A stretch of 64,000 nt of DNA from Lichina pygmaea (taxonomy: Eukaryota; Ascomycota; Lichinomycetes; Lichinales; Lichinaceae), in NCBI GenBank assembly GCA_963422465.1, contig OY730172.1, positions 62,001-126,000 of the forward strand. The letters run 5' to 3'. The translations under genes and the position numbers were made by a program. Below are positions 35,293 to 47,568 of this stretch, one piece after another (the first letter of the stretch is position 1; each line of letters opens with the position of its first letter). The notes below the pieces were generated by a model. It saw only the letters and a program-made list of their open reading frames with translations, made no database searches and was not told the DNA's origin.

Positions 35293-35784
35293 TCACGAAC
35301 TGCCAGCTCCTCCTGCAGCAGTTCCAGCAGAAGCAGGACTGAACAGCTTGGCCTGCAGCGTGGACATGTCAATAACTGTCACTGACAAGTCTTCACCATC
35401 CACCTCCATTTCAGTAACAAGACACTGGAGCTTCTTCTTTGCTTGACCCCCGGCACCTTCAAGAACCTTTCACTTTCAGGACACACAAGCCTGCAGCTTG
35501 GCAAGCTGCTCAACAAGAGCATCCCGCTTGGCCTCATCAACAGCCAAATCCTCACAAAGGTTATCTTGAGTTATGTTCAGCGACTCCCAAGAAAGTGACA
35601 CACAGGACTTCCTACAACAAGTGCATTCAGCGCACTTCAACTTATTGTTGTCATCAGACATTCAGAAGCAGGGCTTGTGGTTCAAAACACAGAAGTCACA
35701 CAGAGCAAGCAACACAAAGTTATGATCACAGATCTGGGCTGCCAGTTGGTTTCGGTAAGCAGAGGCACGTGATTTTGCAGACAT
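35293..35784 (-). pseudogene. Antisense Zn2Cys6-type ORF of gypsy element A (in-frame TGAs)
   Basis: Read on the minus strand from ATG 35784 to the TGA at 35295-35293 the frame is about 163 codons with three internal TGA codons (after CF at residue 40, and twice after ACVS). It has cysteines at residues 29, 32, 39, 51, 54 and 61, which is CX2CX6CX11CX2CX6C. A helical segment follows (LAVDEAKRDALVEQLAKLQ), then an acidic-hydrophobic stretch. The start lies 45 nt inside the 3' LTR, and the end overlaps the chromodomain codons of pol by 50 nt. Element B has the same arrangement at 41952-42524 with intact frame. The function is inferred from the Cys spacing only. Confidence 0.7.
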
Positions 35785-35828
35785 ACTCAAGAATTCATCA
35801 GGACAATGAATAAAGGAGAGAAGGGTAG

Positions 35829-36427
35829 TGTTACAACCCAGGGGATGGGAGCCACTCATTTGTAGGCAATCAGGCTGTAGGCCAGGCAAGAGGACACCAT
35901 GGAAGTCAAGTGACCAACCAACAAGAGGTCACGTGACTGTCGAGACACACAGGAGTCTTGACGCAGGATACATGAAGTGTCAAGACAATCTCACCAGTCT
36001 TGACGCAGGATGCATGAAGCATCAAGACAATCTCACCAGTCTTGACACAGGATGCATGAAGCATCAAGACAATCTCACCAGTCTTGACGCAGGGTGCATA
36101 ACATGGTGGAACTGTCAAGACAATCTCACCTGTCTTGACGTCAAGACTGTCAAGACAATCTTGATTGTCTTGACAGGCCAGCACTATATAGTCTGGTGAT
36201 AGTTCTCTTATAGAACAATTGTCTTCAACTCATGTTGTGATCTAGACAACTAGATCTACTTCAATACAATCCTTTTGTACGAAGCTATTGATCAGGTGTC
36301 ACCACCACTATGTTCCACCAAACTCCTTCGCACTCCTTGACACTCCTCTCCTGCGAGAACCAACCCACCTTCCACCTCTCGCCCTAATCCTATACTTGGA
36401 TAGGACAGTACAGTACAGACTGCAACA
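35829..36427 (+). repeat. 3' LTR of gypsy element A (599 bp)
   Basis: It pairs with 24929-25529. Differences are almost all C:G to T:A transitions, many at CpG; for example GTTACGACCC has become GTTACAACCC and GGCCGCGGGCC has become GGCTGTAGGCC. The TATATA box is at 36185-36190. Confidence 0.93.
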
Positions 36428-36432
36428 AACAA

Positions 36433-36584
36433 CCTAAAGCTCTACAAAGAGCTACAGAAAGCTGAGGCAAGTCTACTACTGCAAACCAGAACTGGGAGAA
36501 TTGGTCTAGCAAGTTTTCTTTTCAGAGCTGGAGTCTCTGACTTTCCTACCCCTCTATGCATGTGTGGTCAAGCAGAAAAGACAG
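36433..36584 (+). mobile_element. LINE copy 1, middle segment
   Basis: Between the target duplications of elements A and B the ORF2 3' part continues: NLKLYKELQKAEASLLLQ, RIGLASFLFRAGV and the start of the cysteine motif (CMCGQAEKT). It continues 24065-24928 and is followed by 42981-43354. Confidence 0.9.
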
Positions 36585-36589
36585 TAAAG

Positions 36590-37014
36590 TGTTAAGGCCT
36601 AGGCCGGAACAGCCCAGGTAAGCAAGGGAGGAGTGTTAGTCATACAGAACAACATCTGACTGATCTGGTGGACAAGCAAGAGCTAAGCGAGGAGCTTGTC
36701 CGGTGGACAAGCAGGAGCTAAGCGAGGAGCTTGTCTGGTGGACAAGCAGGAGCTAAGCGAGGAGCTTGTCCACGTAAAAGGATGATACCCCTTGAGGAGA
36801 CCCCCCCCCTCAGAGCATCTGTATAAAGACTCCCCAAAGGGCCCGGAGGGATTAGCTCTCCAGGCTGAACACAACACGCACACATCATACTGAGACAATA
36901 GTACAGAGAGAGTTATTTATCTGTCTATTTCTCTATCAAGTCCCTGTCTAGAATCCACCCTGCAAAGCAACAGACTGTACCAGTTTCTGTGTGAACCTGG
37001 CCCAGCCTTTAACA
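36590..37014 (+). repeat. 5' LTR of gypsy element B (425 bp)
   Basis: It contains three 35-bp tandem units (about 36664-36770) upstream of a TATAAAG box at 36822-36828. The 3' LTR has only two units, which accounts for the 35-bp length difference. By eye the LTRs differ by about 22 further transitions and no transversion, most of them at CpG. Confidence 0.93.
36664..36773. repeat. 35-bp tandem units with 8-bp inverted repeats in LTR B
   Basis: The unit is GGACGAGC, a 16-nt spacer, GCTCGTCC (as preserved in the 3' LTR, about 42663-42733), so the arms are exact complements. In the 5' LTR the arms have become GGACAAGC and GCTTGTCC. The copy number is three in the 5' LTR and two in the 3' LTR. 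Confidence 0.88.
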
Positions 37015-37052
37015 GTTTCAGCCTCTAACACATAGAACACTGACTTGATACA

Positions 37053-38276
37053 ATGGTGGATCCACGAAGCCCTACCCCTTCTCAGGTGGCCCAAGCCCAG
37101 GCTGCTCAGGTGGCTCAGGCCCAGGCTGTCCAGGCAGCACCTATTGTTAACCTACCCCCGAAGCTCTTGAAGGTAGGTGCCCTGAAGAGGTATAATGGAT
37201 CCAGGGGAGGACTGGAGTTGTTCTTCTCACAACTGGAGCTCTACTATAGGTTCAACACAGCCCAGTTCCCGACAGACCAGGAGAAGGTGCTATTTGCAGC
37301 CTCCTACCTGGAAGGACCAGCCTTCGCTTGGTTCAATGTCTACTTAAGGGATTACCTAGACAATCAGGCAGACCCCAAGGAGTAAGAAGACAATACCTGA
37401 CAGATCATGGGAAGCTTGAAAACCTTTAAGACAGCCATGAGAAAGACATTTGGGATTCTTGATGAGGAGAGGGATGTGGAACAAAAGCTCCAAGCACTGC
37501 GGCAAACTGGATCAGTATCGGAATTCACAGCAAAGTTCCAACAACTAGCAGTGAGAACCCAGTGGGAGGACAGTGCACTAACAGCACTATTCTACCAAGG
37601 CCTCAAGGAACAAGTCAAGGATGACATCACACAAGGAGACTGACCAACCAAGCTCTACAAAATAATCAAGACTGCAGCTCGCATCAACGACTGACAGTTT
37701 GAGAGAGAGCTTGAGAAGTGAGGCAAGCAGACAAAACTATAGGTGAAGAAAAAGCCAACATCTGCCAAAGATAACTACAGCTTGGTACCCATGGAAATCA
37801 ATGTGGTGGAACCACAAAAGAAGGAGACACAGAAGTGTTACAACTGTCAGAAAGTGGGCCACCTTGCGGTGAACTGCAGGAGCAAGAAGAAGAACAAGAA
37901 GGGCAAAGGGAAGCAGTTGAACACCACAAGTGCCTGGAAAGGCAGGGAGACGGAGGAGCCCCAGAGAGCCCCCCAAGGCACACTACCCCACAATCACCCT
38001 GAGGTGGCACTCCTCAGAGAGGAGGACAACCTCCGACAACACACTGAAAAACTTGAGAACATGCTTCAGGAAAATTTGGATCACCTCAACAAGGTCCAAA
38101 GGAAAGTTGACAGAATCCACTGGGAGGAAGACCTGATCTCCGAGTTTGACACAACCAGCTATATGGAGGAACAGGTTGACAACAAGGAAGCCCAGCCACC
38201 ACCAGTCCCTGACAAACCTGTCCTTCAACAACAGGACACAACCCTATCAGAAATAGGGGAGACGCAAGTGTCATGA
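37053..38276 (+). pseudogene. Gag of gypsy element B (in-frame stops)
   Basis: It starts at ATG 37053 with an Ala/Gln-rich N-terminus. A capsid-like region follows (LELFFSQLELYYRFNTAQF, AASYLEGPAFAWF, SVSEFTAKFQQLAVRTQW) and a CCHC knuckle (CYNCQKVGHLAVNC, about 37836-37877). The last third is Glu/Gln-rich with a likely coiled coil (NLRQHTEKLENMLQENLDHL). Stops lie at about 37383, 37398 and 37641 and between 37690 and 37742. Confidence 0.85.
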
Positions 38277-38503
38277 TGAGTCAACAATACCCTCAGCATC
38301 ACACAGGTCAGAGACATCACCACACAAGTGGACCTACACCAGGCTACAACAGCAGCCTGCGGACAATCTTATTGGAAGGTGTGCGAAGATGACCACTGCA
38401 AGGAACACCTTCTAGAGAAAAGAAAGAAGATGTGGTTCCCAGGGTCCGAGGTGGAAGCGTGATGGAATATGCACATCCAAAGAGTCAACCCTGAACAAGA
38501 TGA

Positions 38504-41500
38504 TTGCAACCAAGATCTGTGGGAACAATGCCTCACCACATGATGCAAACAACACATGGTAGAGTGTCAGGCCCAGGGCCTAGGCAGCTCAAAAAACTAG
38601 CAGCACTCTTCAAAACTGGGGTTGGAAGAGCAGGCAAGACAACACCCCGGGAGGAAGGAGTCAAGCCAAGACTTGACACAACAGTCTGCAGCCCACACTT
38701 TCACATCAAGATCAGAGTCAATGGGTGGTTGGCTAAAGCTATGATCAACTCTGGTGCGACTGGCAACTTCATGTCAGAAAGCTTTGCCAGAAGAAACAAG
38801 GTTCCAGTCCAAGACAAGAAAGATCTCTACCAGTTGACAGTGGTGGACAGAACACCACTCTCCAAAAACAAGGGATAAGTGACGAAGGAGACCAAGAGCC
38901 TGAGACTGAGTGTCTATGGCACAACAATCAGAACAGAGGAATTCAACTTGGTCTGAATACCACACGAAGTTATATTGGGACTTCTGTGGTTGGAAAAACA
39001 AAGCCCAAGGATTGACTGGACAAGAAGGCAACTAGTCTTTCCAGATAAGACACTGGTCACATCAGAACCAGGGGTGATGATTAAAGAAATCTCACTGACA
39101 CGCTGGAAGAAATACCACCGGCACAGGTAGGCCTGTGTGGCCTGGATGAAACCCCGAACACAACAACTTTGCACCACGCAAGACACTGTGAGTGAGACTC
39201 AGGCACCGCAGTTGCCAAGTGAGTATAAAGAATACCAGGAGATGTTCGAAGAAACAGTGATTGCGACACTACCAGAACATCAGGAGTGGGACTACAAGAT
39301 TCCGCTGGAAGATGGAAAAAAACCCACACACAGCCCTATCTACACTCTGTCAGCAAAAGAGCTTGAGGCCCTGAGAGACTACCTGGACAAGAACCTAGTG
39401 AAAGAGTTCATAAGACCTTCAACATCACCAGCTGGATACCTGATATTGTTTGTGCCAAAGAAAGACAGCAAACTTTGACTGTGTGTTGATTATCGGCAGC
39501 TAAATGTGATTACAGTGAAAAACTGCTACCCGCTGCCATTGATATCAGAAATCCAAGACCAGATCTGAGGAGCCAAATAGTTTACCAAGTTCAACATTTG
39601 AGGTGCTTTCAACCTGGTTAGGATGAAAGATAGCGAAGAATGGAAGACAGCCTTTCGTACGAGGTACAGGCACTACAAGTATACTGTGATACTATTTGGC
39701 CTTACGAATGCACTAGCAACATTCCAATCACTTATTAACACTGTCCTCCGACAATACCTGGACATATTTGTCACTGCTTATATCGACGATGTCTTGGTAT
39801 ACACCAATAGAACCTTGGAGGAGCATAAACAGCATGTCAAAACAATCCTACATGCACTCCAGAAAGCAGGCATGAGGTTACACCTTGATAAAAATGTTTT
39901 CCACACAAAAGAAGTGGAATATTTGGGGTTGATCCTGACAACAGAAGGAATCCGAATAGACAACACAAAGACAGCAGCAGTACAAGACTGGCCAACACCC
40001 AAAAACCTCAAAGAAGTACAATCCTTCCTAGGATTTGCAAACTTCTACTGACAATTCATCAAGAACTACTCAAGAACAGTAGCAGTCTTGACAGAGTTAA
40101 CCAGAAAGAACAAATCTTTCAGGTGGGGGGAGAGCCAACAAGTGGCCTTCCAGGAGTTGAAGAATAAATTCATCTCCGCACCTATTTTGGCATCATTTGA
40201 TCCCGAGAAGAGGATCATTCTGGAAACTGATGCCTCAGACCAAGCATTGGGATCCTGCTTGTGTCAACCAGACGCTGACAACTGCTTACACCCTGTCGTG
40301 TACTGATCAAGAAAGTTCTCTGGCCCAGAACTGAGGTACGATGTTCACGACAAAGAGTTGCTAGCAATCATCAACGTATTCCAAGAATGGAGGCCTTACT
40401 TGGAGGGGGCAAAATACACAGTAGACATGTACTCAGACCACAAGAACTTAGCTTACTTCACAACAACAAAGAAGCTAAACTGACAACAAGTTCAATGGGC
40501 AGAGTTGTTAGCATCATACAACTTCCAAATCCTCTACTGGAAGGGCACTGAAAATGCTTGAGTGGACACACTCAGCAGGTGACCAGACCTGATGGATAAG
40601 AAAACAACAGAGGAACACCCAATCCTAGCGACAAAAGGACAAACCCTGGTCTATGCCCAACCCCAACTGGCAACAACTGAAACAAAGGGTCCACTCCTTA
40701 CCCTTGGCCACAAGGTGGCAAACAAAAAGGAAATTGTACCAGAAAGAGCACAAGAGGAGGTGATCCAGAGGCACCATGACAGGCCTTTGCACAGACACCC
40801 CGGGCAAGATAAAACCTTGGAGAAAATCCAAAGGAACTACCACTTCAACAGAATGAAGTGCAAGGTGACAGAGTTCATCCGCAACTGTGAACAGTGCGCG
40901 AAGAACAAGCCATCAAGACATAAGCCCTATGGGCAGGCACAGCAAATAGACCTACCCGAGGCACCATGGAAAACTATCATGATGGATTTTGTGGTCAAGT
41001 TGCCAAAGTCAACAGACCCAGCAACAAAGGTGGTATACGACAGTATTTTGGTGGTTGTTGACAAGCTCACCAAATACACCCACCTGGTCCTGTGGAAAGA
41101 GTCAGGAACTGCGAACAAACTTGCGAGTGTCCTACTCAAAGAGCTGGTAAGCTACTGAGGGCTACCAAAGACAATCATCTCAGATCAAGACAAACTCTTC
41201 ACCTCGAAATTCTGGAACACGTGGACAAGGCAACTTGGTATTGATACAAGGATGTCAACAGCCTACCACCCACAAACTGACAGACAAACTGAGCGGACAA
41301 ACCAGACAATAGAGCAGTATCTACAACACTACGTCAACCACCAGCAGGATAACTGGGTGGAACTGCTACCAATAGCCCAGTTTGTGTACAACAACCAGCA
41401 ACACAGTGTGACAGGGACGACACTGTTCTTTGTGAACTACAGAAGAAACCCCTGATGGCAGGCAACAGCAGGAGGCAATGTTGTCAATGTTAGCAAACTC

Positions 41501-41993
41501 ACTGCTATGCACGAGATGATGAAAACAACAATCAACCGTGCCCAGAACACCACTGCCCACTGATTACACAACAAAAGGTTGAAGGGACCAACCCTGGAAA
41601 GGGGGGATAAGGTCTACCTATCAACAAAAAACCTGCACTCAAAGTGACCAAGCAAAAAGCTGGACCACGTACGAATCAGACTATTCAAAATCAAGAAGCG
41701 CACTGGGAAGGTCAACTATCAACTGAGACTACCACGAAAAGCAAGGATACACCGAGTATTCCACGTCTCACTGCTTGAACCAGCACCCAGTGACGCAGAG
41801 ATCAAGACAGAATGGAACTTCAAGGATGACAAAGAAGAGTACAATGTCGAAAGAATTCTGGATAGTTGAAGAAACAGACAGAAAACCAAGTACCTGGTGA
41901 AGTGGTTAGGATTTGACGAAGAGGAGAATTTGTGGGAACCAACCGAGAACTTCAGCTCTGCGATGAACCAGAAGCTGGTGGATTACCACTGAG
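38504..41993 (+). pseudogene. Pol of gypsy element B (PR-RT-RH-IN-chromodomain), multiply stopped
   Basis: The protease region shows AMINSGATGNF, where the catalytic Asp of the usual DSG is replaced by Asn. The RT runs from about 39393 (FIRPSTSPAGYLILFVPKKD) through AYIDDVLVYTN (about 39778). RNase H has ETDASDQALGSCLCQ and DKELLAI. The integrase has HRHPGQDKT, CEQCAKNK and DFVVKLPKSTDP. The chromodomain lies at about 41840-41945 (YLVKWLGFDEEENLWEPTEN). Most internal stops are TGA where relatives carry Arg, as in NFY-stop-QF and KLN-stop-QQV. Confidence 0.9.
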
Positions 41994-42524
41994 CAAACCC
42001 GCAGTGACCAGGTCTGACAGGGACAACAGCTCAAGAGAAGCCAAAGTCTCTGAAGAGAAGACATCCTCAAAGGACAGTGGAGCAGTAGCCTGACTGGCCT
42101 CCTGTTTGCGGATAACATGGAGAGCTTCTTGTTCCTGAGCATCAAGGGACTCTTGATCCTTGATGGCTGACAGCTCATGACAGATGGCATCAGCCTCCTT
42201 CTGTGAGAGATGACCCAGCTGCCGGCGGAGGCAGATCTGCTGGGGAAGCAACTTTGACAATTGGTCATCAGTCTCCCGCAGCTGAGCCTTGAGCTGCTCG
42301 CACTCAAGTTCCATCTTCTTCCATTCTGATTCTGAGAGATGAAGGTCACAGCGACAACTCTTCTCAACACACCGACAACAAAAAGATGATGCGGAGCTCA
42401 CGACACACTTGGCGTGGTCACGACGACAAGCACCGCATGTGATTTTTGATTCCTTGCCTATTTTGCCAATACGACAAGAAAGAAAACTGTGACGACAAGT
42501 TCGAGTTGTCTGGCCTTGGTTCAT
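41952..42524 (-). CDS. Antisense Zn2Cys6-like protein encoded by gypsy element B
   Basis: An uninterrupted 190-codon frame lies on the strand opposite to gag-pol. Its ATG is 62 nt inside the 3' LTR and its 3' end overlaps the end of pol by 42 nt. Cysteines at residues 30, 33, 40, 49, 52 and 59 (CX2CX6CX8CX2CX6C) match the Zn(II)2Cys6 fungal DNA-binding cluster, and CGACRRDHAKC has the usual basic residues. A charged coiled coil follows (about residues 65-135, e.g. EWKKMELECEQLKAQLRET) and then an acidic-hydrophobic C-terminus (LSFEDVFSSETLASLELLSL). It stays open in an element whose sense genes are full of stops. Transcription would have to start in or near the 3' LTR. A role as element-encoded transcription factor is inference; another zinc-binding protein is possible. 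Confidence 0.75.
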   Translation of the reverse strand: MNQGQTTRTCRHSFLSCRIGKIGKESKITCGACRRDHAKCVVSSASSFCCRCVEKSCRCDLHLSESEWKKMELECEQLKAQLRETDDQLSKLLPQQICLRRQLGHLSQKEADAICHELSAIKDQESLDAQEQEALHVIRKQEASQATAPLSFEDVFSSETLASLELLSLSDLVTAGLLSGNPPASGSSQS

Positions 42525-42585
42525 GACAAAAGAGGAGCAGGAACGAAAAGGATCTGGGGACAGAACCCTTGGAGGGAGGGGATAG

Positions 42586-42975
42586 TGTTAAGGCCTAGGC
42601 CGGAACAGCCCAGGTAAGTGAGGGAGGAGTGTTAGTTATACGGAACAACATCTGACTGATCCGGTGGACGAGCAGGAGCTAAGCGAGGAGCTCGTCCGGT
42701 GGACGAGCAGGAGCTAAGCGAGGAGCTCGTCCACGCAAAAGGATGATACCCCTCGAGGAGACCCCCCCCCTCGGGGCATCTGTATAAAGACCCCCCAAAG
42801 GGCCCGGAGGGATTAGCTCTCCAGGCTGAACACAACACGCACACATCGTACTGAGACAATAGTACAGAGAGAGTTATTTATCTGTCTATTTCTCTATCGA
42901 GTCCCTGTCTAGAATCCGCCCTGCGAAGCAACAGACCGTACCGGTTTCTGTGTGAACCCGGCCCGGCCTTTAACA
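42586..42975 (+). repeat. 3' LTR of gypsy element B (390 bp)
   Basis: It has two 35-bp units, a TATAAAG box at 42783-42789, and ends TTTAACA. It retains CpG at most places where the 5' LTR reads TpG or CpA. Confidence 0.93.
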
Positions 42976-42980
42976 TAAAG

Positions 42981-43354
42981 CATATTACCTCTTCATGCTC
43001 TCTCTACTCAAGTCAAAGACAACATGCTCTCTTTAACCCCCAAGATTTCACTACTATTATTTCAAACCCAGAGCTTCTACAGAAGTTTCTGTACTGGTTT
43101 ATGTCTTTGAAAAGACTAAACCAATTTAATCTGGCTTTCAAACTTCACTATTCACACCCCAACATCTAGAAGCTTTTCCTACCAGACACTACAAGATTTC
43201 CTTTTGCTACACTTTCTAGTCACCTCCCTGTCTTCAGTTTTTATTCCTTTAAAGGTTTTCTGAAGAAGTTCACTATTAGCTGGAAGATCTGCATGGCTGT
43301 AAAGCTACAAACAGTGTAAGAATCAAATTAAAAATTAAATTAAAATTAAAAATC
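42981..43354 (+). mobile_element. LINE copy 1, 3' segment
   Basis: It contains the last ORF2 codons (NPQDFTTIISNPELLQKFLY, then LKRLNQFNLAFKLHYS) and a 3' UTR that matches the full-length copy (TCTGCATGGCTGTAAAGCTA). It ends in an A-rich tail of ATTAAA-like units at about 43325-43354. Confidence 0.9.

Positions 43355-47568
<4,214 letters not shown>

Larger units (their letters stand above)
27077..35342 (+). pseudogene. Pol of gypsy element A (PR-RT-RH-IN-chromodomain), interrupted by a LINE
   Basis: The protease has LVDSGASGNYI (about 27161-27195). The RT begins near 27840 ([24 protein letters not shown]) and reaches the active site [10 protein letters not shown] at about 28218-28249. There the LINE is inserted (28265-33208), and RT resumes at 33222 with HVKDVLRYLQQAGLKLNPKK. 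RNase H has TDTSDQAVGACLCQ and NKELLAVVNTLEHW. The integrase has the HHCC elements (HSHPGIS, CLLCQKNK) and DFITKLPKSKDP. The chromodomain lies at about 35206-35300 (ILKRKGQRYLVKWKNYPDLE followed by NTWEP). Many in-frame stops (mostly TGA) and a frameshift near 27967 inactivate it. Confidence 0.9.
24929..36427 (+). mobile_element. Ty3/gypsy chromovirus A, full-length with nested LINE
   Basis: LTRs at both ends begin TGTTAC and end GCAACA. The element is flanked by a 5-bp target duplication AACAA (24924-24928 and 36428-36432) and is inserted in LINE copy 1. The order is LTR, gag with a CCHC knuckle, protease, RT, RNase H, integrase, C-terminal chromodomain, antisense ORF, polypurine tract (about 35812-35826), LTR. 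A 4944-bp LINE interrupts RT. Sense ORFs contain many in-frame stops, so the copy is dead. Domain order and chromodomain place it in the chromoviruses. Confidence 0.95.
36590..42975 (+). mobile_element. Ty3/gypsy chromovirus B, full-length
   Basis: LTRs begin TGTTAAGG and end TTTAACA, and a 5-bp duplication TAAAG flanks the element (36585-36589, 42976-42980). It is inserted in the cysteine motif of LINE copy 1. The order is LTR, gag, protease, RT, RNase H, integrase, chromodomain, antisense ORF, polypurine tract (about 42571-42583), LTR. Sense ORFs hold many stops, chiefly TGA. It is related to element A in layout but distinct in sequence. Confidence 0.95.

Noticed and set aside
39470-40590. 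Possible use of TGA as a sense codon in the gypsy pol
   Set aside because: Host genes in the window use TGA as a true stop, and TAA/TAG also interrupt the elements. CpG transitions at CGA explain most TGAs.
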